DNA from: a bacterium
GTDB taxonomy: Bacteria > Oederibacteriota > Muellerivitia > Muellerivitales > Muellerivitaceae
DNA: 11,825 nt
Assembly (NCBI GenBank): GCA_025980505.1
Contig: JAICXI010000014.1
Span: 1 to 11,825, forward strand
Reading direction: 5' to 3'
The notes beneath the pieces are model-generated. The model did no database searches, was not told the origin of the DNA, and saw only the letters and a program-made list of their open reading frames with translations. The translations under genes were made by a program, and so were the position numbers. Position 1 is the first letter of the stretch, and each line of letters starts with the position of its first letter. This document shows, piece by piece, positions 5,233 through 11,825 of the stretch.

Positions 5233-7389
5233 TTAAATAGTCCGGATCGGGTTGTCCGTCAGGAAAAGTTTCGCCAGTTTGTCCGGAGCCGAGGGGGGAC
5301 TTAAAAACAGGCCCTGCGCGATATCACAATCATTTTTCTTCAAAAACTCCAGTTCCTCGGCGGTTTCCACTCCGGTTGCGGCCACGCCGATACCCAGGCT
5401 GTGGGCGGCCGTGATAATCATGTTGGCCAGGGAGGCTTCCATGGCGTTTTGGGTGATGCTGGCGATGAGATCCCGGTCAATCTTGATGTTGTTGACCGGG
5501 AAATCCCTCATTTCCTTCAAGGTGGCGAAACCCAGGCCGTAATGGTCCAGCGCGATGCGCACCCCCAGATGATGAAGGCCTTTCAAAAGGGGCAGAATGA
5601 CGGTCTTTTCCTTGAGCACCATCCATCCCGGGATTTCGATTTCCAAGTGGCGGCTTTCCAGCCCGGTTTCCTGGAGGATCTTGGGGATCCGGTCCAAGAG
5701 GGTGGCGTTGCGGACTTGTTGGGCCGATACATTGACGGAAACCACCAGGTCCGGGTGGCCGCTGGCCTGCCAGACCTTGTTTTGGGAGGCCGCGGTTTGA
5801 AGGATGAGCTCGTCCAACCGGCCCAGGAGGCCCGTTTCCTCGGCCCACGGGATGAAGCGGCTGGGAAGCAAAAGGCCCTGCCGGGGATGCTGCCACCTCA
5901 AGAGCGCCTCGAACCCCGTGATCCGCCCGGTCTTGAGGCTGAACATGGGCTGGTAAAGGGTGAAAAACTCCCCGTTTTGGAGGGCCTGCTGGAAGTCCTG
6001 TTCCAGTTTGAGGGTGGCGATGGAATCAAACCGCATGACCTGGTCGAACACTTCGTAGCGGCCCTTGCCCAGGTTCTTGGCCCGGTACATGGCCGCGTCG
6101 GCGGCCTTCAGCAATTCTTCAGGGGTGGCGGGCCCGCAATTGGAAAAGGCGATTCCGATGCTGACGCCGGCCAAGGCCTCGTTGTCGCCGATCCGGAAGG
6201 GGGCCTGCACTTCCTTCAAGATGCGTTGGGCGATAAAAGTGGCCTCGGGTTCGTTCTTCAAGTCGTCCAGCAAGAGGGTGAACTCGTCGCCGCCCAGGCG
6301 GGCCACCAGGTCGCTGGGCCTTATGCAGGACCGCAGCCGTTCGGCGAATTCCGCCAGCAGGCGGTCTCCCGCCACGTGGCCCAGGCTGTCGTTGATGAAC
6401 TTGAAACGGTCCATGTCCATGAAAAGCACGGCGAAAAGGTAGTGGGGGTTCCGCTTGTAGCGGGCGAAGGAACGTTCCAGGTTCTCCATGAAGAGGACCC
6501 GGTTGGGAAGCCGGGTCAGCGAGTCGTAGTGGGCCTGGTGGGCCAGGTTCTCCTCCAAGGCCTTGTGGTCGGTGATGTCGGTGAAGGAACCGGCCATCCG
6601 GAGGGGTTTTCCGGACCCGTCGAAAACCGCCATGCCGCGGCTGCGCACCCACCGGTAGGCTTTGTTCCGGTGTTCCAGGCGGTGCTCGTTGGAAAAATAA
6701 GGCGTCTGGCGGGCCAGGTAACGGGAAAGGTCGTAGCGCACCTGGGGAAGGTCCGACGGATGGACGCGCTTGAACCACTCCTCGGTGGAATCGCCGATCT
6801 CGGAGTCGTTGTACCCCAACATGAGCTTCCATCGAAGCGACAGGTAAAGGCGGTTGGCGTCGAAGTTCCATTCCCAAAGGCCGTCGTTGGACCCGATGGC
6901 CGCCAGTTCGTACCGTCCTTGTTCCTTCTGCACTTTCTTGAAGAGCCGTGCGCGCTCCATGGCATAGCGCACCGAGCGCAACAGCAGATCGCCCCGGAAC
7001 TCGCCCTTGACCAGGTAGTCCTGGGCGCCCCCTTTCAAGGCCTCCACGGCCAGGTTTTCGTCCTTCGTGCCGGTGAGCACCACGATGGGGATGTCGGAGG
7101 CGGCCCGGTGGACTTGTTGGACGGTTTCCAGCCCTTGGGAGTCGGGCAGGGACAAATCCAACAGCACCGCGTCCGCCGAGTGGTACCGCAAATGATCCAG
7201 GCAAGAAGCCAGGTTTTGCGCGTGGGTAATGTTGGAAATTCCGGACCCCGAATAGAGGAGGGATTCCCGCAGGAACCGCACGTCGCCGGGGTTGTCCTCC
7301 ACGAGGAGCAGGTCAAGGGGCTTTCCATAGTCCTGTGGGAAGGCGGGGGGGCGGGGAAAAATCCCGTCGGAATTCGGGGCCATGGCCAT
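5233..7389 (-). CDS. Response regulator REC-PAS-GGDEF-EAL with intact GGDEF and degenerate EAL (probable diguanylate cyclase)
   Basis: 718 residues, cytoplasmic. The receiver domain (24-148) has E31, D32, phospho-acceptor D78, T106 and K128. The PAS/PAC domain (about 158-278) ends in the usual SFTDITDHK. The GGDEF domain (about 284-450) is canonical: D325 for metal, N333 for substrate, GGDEF at 366-370 and an inhibitory RPSD (357-360) exactly five residues before it. Synthesis of c-di-GMP with product inhibition is therefore expected. The EAL domain (about 458-712) keeps E494, N553, E585, D615, K636 and Q692. The second metal aspartate is H616, the catalytic glutamate of the usual AEGVE is T672, and the glutamate of EITE that positions loop 6 is G588. 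Hydrolysis is unlikely. The ATG at 7389 has AAGGCGG five bases upstream; an ATG two codons later is a weaker alternative. The receiver is closely similar to that of the 542-residue neighbour, which suggests a shared origin. Confidence 0.93.
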   Translation of the reverse strand: MAMAPNSDGIFPRPPAFPQDYGKPLDLLLVEDNPGDVRFLRESLLYSGSGISNITHAQNLASCLDHLRYHSADAVLLDLSLPDSQGLETVQQVHRAASDIPIVVLTGTKDENLAVEALKGGAQDYLVKGEFRGDLLLRSVRYAMERARLFKKVQKEQGRYELAAIGSNDGLWEWNFDANRLYLSLRWKLMLGYNDSEIGDSTEEWFKRVHPSDLPQVRYDLSRYLARQTPYFSNEHRLEHRNKAYRWVRSRGMAVFDGSGKPLRMAGSFTDITDHKALEENLAHQAHYDSLTRLPNRVLFMENLERSFARYKRNPHYLFAVLFMDMDRFKFINDSLGHVAGDRLLAEFAERLRSCIRPSDLVARLGGDEFTLLLDDLKNEPEATFIAQRILKEVQAPFRIGDNEALAGVSIGIAFSNCGPATPEELLKAADAAMYRAKNLGKGRYEVFDQVMRFDSIATLKLEQDFQQALQNGEFFTLYQPMFSLKTGRITGFEALLRWQHPRQGLLLPSRFIPWAEETGLLGRLDELILQTAASQNKVWQASGHPDLVVSVNVSAQQVRNATLLDRIPKILQETGLESRHLEIEIPGWMVLKEKTVILPLLKGLHHLGVRIALDHYGLGFATLKEMRDFPVNNIKIDRDLIASITQNAMEASLANMIITAAHSLGIGVAATGVETAEELEFLKKNDCDIAQGLFLSPPSAPDKLAKLFLTDNPIRTI

Positions 7390-7406
7390 AAAGACCGCCT
7401 TTTTTC

Positions 7407-7427
7407 CGGGAATTCTTTGGATTCCCG
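7407..7427 (-). other. Leader hairpin just upstream of the 718-residue gene's ribosome binding site
   Basis: CGGGAAT (7407-7413) pairs with ATTCCCG (7421-7427) across a 7-base loop. It ends 5 bases before the AAGGCGG ribosome binding site, so it could affect translation. A 10-bp palindrome GGGGCGCCCC (7446-7455) lies further upstream in the same leader. Confidence 0.3.
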
Positions 7428-7496
7428 AAACTAAAATCCTTTTGGGGGGCGCCCCTTCAAAAACCCTAGCTTTTGGTATGAGGGGGGCTTTTAAAA

Positions 7497-7502
7497 ATTA
7501 TA
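7497..7502 (-). promoter_or_regulatory. TATAAT -10 element upstream of the 718-residue GGDEF-EAL gene
   Basis: A perfect TATAAT on the minus strand, in the context AGTTATAATT, 107 bases before the start codon. No TTGACA-like -35 is found at 16-18 bases, so an activator may be needed. The same AGTTATAATT lies upstream of the histidine kinase gene. Confidence 0.45.
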
Positions 7503-7535
7503 ACTCTTTTTAGGTGTCCCCCGCAGGAGCTTTTG

Positions 7536-7547
7536 AAAACCGGTTTT
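7536..7547. promoter_or_regulatory. 12-bp palindrome AAAACCGGTTTT upstream of the -10 element
   Basis: A perfect 12-bp palindrome centred about 42 bases upstream of the TATAAT, near -50 from the expected transcript start, a common activator position. Its core ACCGGTTT recurs before the 542-residue gene. Confidence 0.3.
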
Positions 7548-7677
7548 TCCTTTCAAGAATTTCGTTTTTCATGAAAGCGTTCAACTGGACGGGGTTTAAG
7601 CGTTTTCGTGCCTGTTCCGGGGTTGAAGGGATTTTGAAACCGCCGGAAAAAATCCAAGCCTGGGCGGGGGAATCCCG

Positions 7678-8124
7678 TCAGTCGGCGCCCGGGAGCTGGA
7701 CGAAATCCAGCCAAAAATCCTCGATCGTCCCGATGGCCGAGCTGTAAAGTTCCCAGTCGGCGGGTTTGGTCACGTAACAATTGGCGTGGGTGTCATAAGC
7801 GCGCCGGATGTCCTCCCCGCTGTTGGAACCGCTTAACACCACCACGGGGATATGTTTCAACCGGGAATCGTCCTTGATTTCCTTGAGCACCTCGTGCCCG
7901 TTGAGGCGGGGGAGGTTCAAATCCAGCAAAATGAGGTCGGGCAGGGGTGCCGTGGCATAAGGGCGCTCCCGGCGCAGGTACCGGAGGGCCTCGGCGCCGT
8001 CATTGACCACGCTCATGAGGCTGTTAAAGCGGCTTTTCTTGAAGGCTTCAATCGTCAAACGGACGTCGCCCGGGTCGTCCTCCACCAGCAGGATACGGAT
8101 GGGCCTCGCTTTTGTTTCGCTCAT
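7678..8124 (-). CDS. Stand-alone Rcp1-type response regulator receiver
   Basis: 148 residues, a single receiver domain with no output domain. E15, D16, D17, phospho-acceptor D68 (in ILLDLNLPRLNG), S98 and K120 are all in place. The extended loop and the DLNLPRLNGHEVLKEIK pattern match the Rcp1 family, whose members pair with phytochrome-like histidine kinases. The start codon lies 4 bases after the stop of the kinase gene, and the AGGA of its ribosome binding site overlaps that stop. The two proteins are therefore made together, and the kinase upstream is the likely phosphodonor. With no output domain it should act by protein contact or as a phosphorelay or phosphate-sink step. Passing the signal to the two GGDEF-EAL receivers is a guess. 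Confidence 0.93.
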   Translation of the reverse strand: MSETKARPIRILLVEDDPGDVRLTIEAFKKSRFNSLMSVVNDGAEALRYLRRERPYATAPLPDLILLDLNLPRLNGHEVLKEIKDDSRLKHIPVVVLSGSNSGEDIRRAYDTHANCYVTKPADWELYSSAIGTIEDFWLDFVQLPGAD

Positions 8125-8128
8125 TTTC

Positions 8129-10855
8129 CTAATTCCTTTCCGGCAGTGTGAAAAAAAAGGTGGAGCCTTCCCCCGGTTCGGATTCCACCCAGATCCTTCC
8201 GCCGTGCCGCTCCACGATCCTCTTGCAGATGGCCAGGCCCAGGCCCATGCCTTCGTATTCGGAACGCGCGTGCAACCGTTGGAAGATCACGAAGATCCGG
8301 TCGTAGTACTTGGAGTCGATGCCGATCCCGTTGTCCCGGCAGGCGAATACCCACTCCTTCCCTTTTCTCTCGGCGGAAAAGTGGATCTCGGGCGGATGGG
8401 GCCCCTTGAATTTCAGGGAATTGCCGAAGAGATTCTGGAGAAGTTGCCCCATTTGGAGGCCGTCCCCCATGACCCGGGGGAGGGGGCCGTGGGTCATCCG
8501 GGCGCGGGTCTCCTCGATTTTAACCCTCAGGTTGGACAAGGTGTCGTTGAAAACCTTCTGGAAATCGACGGGCTGGAAGGGCTTGCCCCGGCTTTCCACG
8601 CGCGCATATTCCAGGAGCCCGTTGATCAAAAGGTGCATGCGCTTGGCGCCATCCACGGCGAAGCCGATGAACTCATCGGCGTCCGCGTCCAGTTTCCCCC
8701 TATAACGTTCGGCCAGCAACTGGACGTAGTTGGAGACCATCCGGAGGGGCTCCTGCAGGTCGTGGGACGCCACGTTGGCGAACTGCTGCAACTCGGTGTT
8801 GGACCGCAGGAGTTCCTCCACGCGCTTGCGCTCGGTGATGTCCTGCGTGACCTTGGCGAACCCCCGGATCCCGCCCTTCTCATTCTTGAGCGGAGTGACG
8901 ATCGTATTGGCCCAGAACCGCGAACCGTCCTTGCGGACGCGCCAGCCTTCCTCCTCCATCCGTCCCTGCTCCGCCGCGGCCTTCAACAGTTCCTCCGGGT
9001 GATGCCGTTCCACATCCTCCGGAACGTAAAAACAAGAGAGTGGGCGGCCCACGATTTCCACCGCGTTGTAGCCGATGATCCTTTGGGCGCCTTCGTTCCA
9101 GGTGACCACCCGTCCGTCGGGATCCAGGAGGAAAATGGCATAGTCCTTGATGTTTTCCACCAGGAGGCGGAAACGCTCCTCGCTTTCCCGCAGGGTCTTG
9201 ATGAACTGCTTGTGCTGCGTGACGTCCCGCAGCGTGGTGACGCGGGCGGTGCGGCCGTGGTAGGGGACGGTTTTTCCCGTCACTTCCATGGGGAAGGTGG
9301 AGCCGTCTTTCCGCAAACCCAGTATTTCGTAGGTCTTCTCGTATCCCGTGCTGATCTTTTGGGCGGCCCATGGCCGGTCCCCATGGGCCACGAAATCCAC
9401 CGAGTTTTTGCCGATGACCTCCTTCCATTCATAACCGAACATGCGGGCGAAAGTGAGGTTGGCGTTCAATATCCTCCCCTCCTCCGAAACCAGGACGCCT
9501 TCCTGGGTGGCTTCGGCCAACTGGCGGAAACGCTCTTCGCTTTCCAAGGCGGATAAAAAGGCGGCTTCCCGGTCGGTGATGTCCCGCGAATTGACGATCA
9601 CTCCCTGGACGGCCGGCTCCTGCAGCATGTTTTTCCCGATGGATTCCAGTTCGCGCCAATTTCCATTCTTGTGGCGGAAACGGAACCGCACGGATTGGGG
9701 CCGGCCGGGGTCGGATAGAGCGGTTTTGAACCTCTCCTGGACCTGCGCCACGTCGTCCGCGTGGATGAGGGAGAAGGCGTTGACGCCCACCAATTCGGTG
9801 GGGTGATATCCCAGGGCGGGCAAGATGCTGGGGCTCTCGAAGAGAATGGTGCCCTGGGCGTCCAGGATGGTCACGATATCCTGGGCGTTCTCGATCATGG
9901 CGCGGAAATGCTTTTCGCTGTTTAAAAGGGCCTCTTCGGCCTTTTGAATCCTCGCCAGGTTTTGCTCGGCCAGGTTTCTTTCCGAAACCGCGGCGGCCAG
10001 TGCCAGGGATGTGACCGCGCAGACGGCCATATAGGCCTGCAGCAACAAGAGGGACTCATTGGTGGGGAAACCGTTGAAAGGGCCGTCGCCGCGCAGGGTT
10101 GCCCAAATGGCGAGGGCGGAAAGGAGGAGGGAAGCCGTAGCGGTTTCCCGCGGTCCGAACCGGCAGGCGATCCAAATAAGGGGGGGGATGCACAGGAAAG
10201 GCAGGGGCAGGCCTTGGGCCCCCCAGGGAAGCCATTGGGTGAAGACCGCCAGGCCCGTCAAGGCGAGGACCCAAAAGGGAAGCAGGGTTTCGGCCGCCCT
10301 TTTCCATGAAAATTCAGGCTGGGAGGCCCATAAAAGGAGCGGGGGAGCCACCATCAGGGCCCCCGCCATGTCGCCCATCCACCAGGTCAGCCAAATGGCG
10401 CCGTAAGAGGTCCAGGGGGCGAATCCGAGGAGGGAAAGGCTGGTGACGCCGATGAAGGCGCTGGCCGTCGTGCCGAGGATGCCGGCGAAAAAAACGAACT
10501 TGAACACGCCTTGCGCGCGCTCCAAGGCCCGCCAGCCGCCGGCGAAACGGTCGACGAGGTAGGCCCCCAGCAGGCCTTCCAGCGTGTTCCCCGCGGCGAT
10601 GCAAAGGGACGTGGCGCCGTTTCCGGCCGTGGTGAGATTGGCCAGGAAAGCGCCGAGGAAGACCGCGGGCCAGAGCCGGTAACCCAGGAGGAGGAATGCC
10701 GCCAGGGCGATCCCGGTGGGCGGCCAAACGGCCGTGGCGCTGGCGTGCACGAAGGCCAGCTTGAGGCCCAGTTTGGCCGAAGCGAAATAAACGGCGAAAA
10801 GAAGGAGCGCCCTCAGCGGGTTTCGGGTGCGTGGGTGTCCGAAAGGCGCATCCAT
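8129..10855 (-). CDS. Membrane-bound MASE1-PAS-PAS-PAS sensor histidine kinase
   Basis: 908 residues from the ATG at 10855. Residues about 15-290 form a MASE1 membrane sensor domain with many helices and the typical AVWPPTGIALA and GAFLANL motifs; its signal is not known. Three PAS domains follow (about 314-429, 439-550 and 558-677), each ending in a DIT- or DVT-type PAC motif. The dimerisation domain has ASHDLQEPLRM with phospho-acceptor H698, the subtype seen in phytochrome-like kinases that use Rcp1 receivers. The ATPase domain (about 799-905) has the N-box QNLFGNSLKFK, DNGIGID (841-847) and the glycine motif EGMGLGL. All catalytic motifs are intact. A TTG 39 bases upstream keeps the frame open but has no ribosome binding site, whereas AGGAG sits 5 bases before the ATG. 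It is coupled to the receiver gene that follows. Confidence 0.94.
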   Translation of the reverse strand: MDAPFGHPRTRNPLRALLLFAVYFASAKLGLKLAFVHASATAVWPPTGIALAAFLLLGYRLWPAVFLGAFLANLTTAGNGATSLCIAAGNTLEGLLGAYLVDRFAGGWRALERAQGVFKFVFFAGILGTTASAFIGVTSLSLLGFAPWTSYGAIWLTWWMGDMAGALMVAPPLLLWASQPEFSWKRAAETLLPFWVLALTGLAVFTQWLPWGAQGLPLPFLCIPPLIWIACRFGPRETATASLLLSALAIWATLRGDGPFNGFPTNESLLLLQAYMAVCAVTSLALAAAVSERNLAEQNLARIQKAEEALLNSEKHFRAMIENAQDIVTILDAQGTILFESPSILPALGYHPTELVGVNAFSLIHADDVAQVQERFKTALSDPGRPQSVRFRFRHKNGNWRELESIGKNMLQEPAVQGVIVNSRDITDREAAFLSALESEERFRQLAEATQEGVLVSEEGRILNANLTFARMFGYEWKEVIGKNSVDFVAHGDRPWAAQKISTGYEKTYEILGLRKDGSTFPMEVTGKTVPYHGRTARVTTLRDVTQHKQFIKTLRESEERFRLLVENIKDYAIFLLDPDGRVVTWNEGAQRIIGYNAVEIVGRPLSCFYVPEDVERHHPEELLKAAAEQGRMEEEGWRVRKDGSRFWANTIVTPLKNEKGGIRGFAKVTQDITERKRVEELLRSNTELQQFANVASHDLQEPLRMVSNYVQLLAERYRGKLDADADEFIGFAVDGAKRMHLLINGLLEYARVESRGKPFQPVDFQKVFNDTLSNLRVKIEETRARMTHGPLPRVMGDGLQMGQLLQNLFGNSLKFKGPHPPEIHFSAERKGKEWVFACRDNGIGIDSKYYDRIFVIFQRLHARSEYEGMGLGLAICKRIVERHGGRIWVESEPGEGSTFFFTLPERN

Positions 10856-10860
10856 GGGTG

Positions 10861-10865
10861 CTCCT
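10861..10865 (-). promoter_or_regulatory. AGGAG ribosome binding site deciding the kinase start
   Basis: AGGAG on the minus strand, 5 bases before the ATG at 10855. The upstream in-frame TTG at 10894 has only T- and C-rich sequence before it, so the ATG is preferred. Confidence 0.75.
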
Positions 10866-10916
10866 GGAGGCGGGTTTACGGCGCTTGCGTCCAAACGAAG
10901 GAAACAAGGTCGTTTT

Positions 10917-10932
10917 TAATTAGTACTAATTA
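10917..10932. promoter_or_regulatory. 16-bp perfect palindrome overlapping the kinase promoter
   Basis: TAATTAGTACTAATTA is an exact 16-bp palindrome. It covers part of the -10 element (10929-10934) and the expected transcript start, where a bound dimer would block transcription. Which regulator binds is unknown, and self-regulation cannot be judged because no DNA-binding protein is encoded here. Confidence 0.45.
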
Positions 10933-10934
10933 TA
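10929..10934 (-). promoter_or_regulatory. TATAAT -10 element of the kinase-receiver operon
   Basis: A perfect TATAAT on the minus strand in AGTTATAATT, 73 bases before the kinase ATG, giving a leader of about 66 bases. At 17-base spacing the -35 position reads TAGATC, a poor match to TTGACA. Confidence 0.5.
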
Positions 10935-10956
10935 ACTGAAGTGCCGCGGCCGATCT

Positions 10957-10981
10957 AAAAAAGGAAACGGTTAAAAACCGT
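10957..10981 (-). terminator. Intrinsic-terminator-like hairpin overlapping the M32 peptidase stop codon
   Basis: On the minus strand ACGGTT-TTT-AACCGT (10967-10981) forms a 6-bp stem, followed by TTCCTTTTTT. The stem includes the TAA stop of the peptidase gene. The stem is short and AT-containing and the T-run is broken by CC, so it may be leaky. It separates the peptidase from the kinase promoter. Confidence 0.45.
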
Positions 10982-11825
10982 ATAACTTCCCGAATTTTCC
11001 GCCCAAGTAGGCCAGGAAATAATCCGGGGACAAATCCTTGCCCGTGGCCAGCCGGCACAAGGCGTCGGCCCGGTAGCGTTGGCCGTGGACGTGTATTTTT
11101 TCATTCAACCATTTTTTGAGGGGCCGGAAATCGCCTTTTTCAAAAAGCCCTTCCAGGTCTCCCAGTTCCCGGCGGGCGGCGTCGAAGAATTGGGCCGAAT
11201 AAAGGTTTCCCAAGGTGTAAGTGGGGAAATAACCGAAGCTTCCGTGGCTCCAATGGACGTCCTGCAGGCAGCCCATGGCGTCGCTGGGGGGCGTCAAACC
11301 CAGGTATTGCTTCATGACGGCGTTCCAGGCCGCCGGGATGTCGGCGGTGGACAGGTTCCCGCCGATCAAGGCGGTCTCGATGTCGTAACGCAGGCAGACA
11401 TGGAGGTTGTAGGTCACCTCGTCCGACTCGGTGCGGATATAGGAAGGCGCCGAGTGATTGACGGCGAAATGGAAGTCCTCCAGCGAAACGTCGTCGAACA
11501 GGCCCGGGAAGGCTTTTTTCAACTCCGGGAAGAAAAACTTCCAAAAAGCCAGGCTTCGGCCCACCAGGTTCTCCCAAAGGCGGGACTGGGACTCGTGGAT
11601 GCCCAGGGAGACCGCCGAGGCGCGGGGCGTGCCGTAATGGCCGCCGGTGGGGAGGTTCTGGTCGTAAATGCCGTGGCCGGACTCGTGCAGGGTGCTGAAA
11701 AAGGAGTTCTCGAAATTCGTTTCCTCGAAACGCGTGGTGATGCGGGTGTCGGCCGGGCCCAAGCCGGTGGTGAAGGGGTGGGCTGAAACGTCGATGCGGC
11801 CCCTGGTGAAGTCGAAACCGATGGC
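10971..11825 (-). CDS. M32 family zinc metallocarboxypeptidase (Taq type), C-terminal part
   Basis: Releases residues one at a time from peptide C-termini; usually a cytoplasmic enzyme of about 500 residues. The last 284 residues are visible and the 5' part lies beyond the right edge; the TTG at 11762 is internal. Family motifs are in the right order: HPFTTG (16-21 of the visible part), the zinc-binding HESGH (47-51), HESQSRLWEN (77-86) with E78 as the likely third zinc ligand, IRTESDEVTYNLH (130-142) and GYFPTYTLGNL near 200. All expected active-site residues in this part are present, so the enzyme should be active. No membrane segment is seen. It has its own terminator-like hairpin and no evident functional link to the signalling genes. 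Confidence 0.94.
   Translation of the reverse strand, partial: AIGFDFTRGRIDVSAHPFTTGLGPADTRITTRFEETNFENSFFSTLHESGHGIYDQNLPTGGHYGTPRASAVSLGIHESQSRLWENLVGRSLAFWKFFFPELKKAFPGLFDDVSLEDFHFAVNHSAPSYIRTESDEVTYNLHVCLRYDIETALIGGNLSTADIPAAWNAVMKQYLGLTPPSDAMGCLQDVHWSHGSFGYFPTYTLGNLYSAQFFDAARRELGDLEGLFEKGDFRPLKKWLNEKIHVHGQRYRADALCRLATGKDLSPDYFLAYLGGKFGKLYGF

Noticed and set aside
4886..5240. Two short plus-strand frames (68 and 60 codons) in the same spacer
   Set aside because: Low-complexity proline- and arginine-rich translations, no ribosome binding site and no family resemblance.
5401..7434. A 677-codon open frame on the plus strand opposite the REC-PAS-GGDEF-EAL gene
   Set aside because: It is a mirror of a well-supported gene in GC-rich DNA. 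Its translation shows no domain, is full of V/G/Q/H runs typical of antisense frames, and has no clear ribosome binding site.
7390..7677. A small gene in the spacer between the stand-alone receiver and the 718-residue protein
   Set aside because: The short frames here have no ribosome binding site. The sequence is AT-rich and better explained by a promoter, palindromes and a leader hairpin.
8003..9556. A 517-codon open frame on the plus strand opposite the kinase gene
   Set aside because: Antisense shadow of conserved PAS and kinase motifs, with no recognisable domain of its own.
10856..10894. TTG at 10894 as the kinase start
   Set aside because: No ribosome binding site before it, while the ATG at 10855 has AGGAG at ideal spacing and the extra 13 residues show no family pattern.

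Overview
This 11.8 kb window has six protein genes plus a response-regulator gene, and looks like ordinary chromosome of a GC-rich (roughly 60%) bacterium with a respiratory chain that uses periplasmic c-type cytochromes (System II maturation). The phylum cannot be fixed from the window. A fused periplasmic domain on CcsA, MASE1/PAS kinases and several c-di-GMP proteins suggest a free-living, probably Gram-negative lineage with rich signalling. This is inference.

Layout. Plus strand: a resB-type gene cut by the left edge (to 1312), overlapping by 8 bases a ccsA-type gene (1305-3095); together they are the System II haem export and ligation pair. A 78-base convergent spacer (3096-3173) can fold into a three-way junction. 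Everything after it is on the minus strand, read right to left: the C-terminal part of an M32 zinc carboxypeptidase (10971 to the right edge); a MASE1-PAS-PAS-PAS histidine kinase (8129-10855); a stand-alone Rcp1-type receiver (7678-8124) starting 4 bases after the kinase stop; a REC-PAS-GGDEF-EAL protein (5233-7389); and a REC-GGDEF-EAL protein (3174-4802).

How they may work together. The kinase and the stand-alone receiver are translationally coupled and are the clearest two-component pair. The two c-di-GMP proteins downstream have closely related receiver domains, and their output domains have decayed in opposite directions. The 718-residue protein has a textbook GGDEF domain with an inhibitory site but an EAL domain missing key residues. 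The 542-residue protein has a GGDEF domain missing its metal and substrate residues but an EAL domain that keeps most catalytic positions. The inferred picture is one cyclase and one phosphodiesterase (or c-di-GMP receptor), each with its own receiver, in the same neighbourhood as a membrane sensor kinase.

Non-coding content. The kinase and the 718-residue gene each have a perfect TATAAT preceded by AGT, and the kinase one overlaps a 16-bp perfect palindrome. Both GGDEF-EAL genes have an AT-rich site with the core ACCGGTTT upstream. The 430-base spacer before the 542-residue gene carries several GC-rich hairpins and no convincing gene. No tRNA, rRNA, CRISPR, transposase or phage gene was seen. 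I found no clearly new defence or mobile system; the most distinctive things are the reciprocal GGDEF/EAL decay and the structured spacers.
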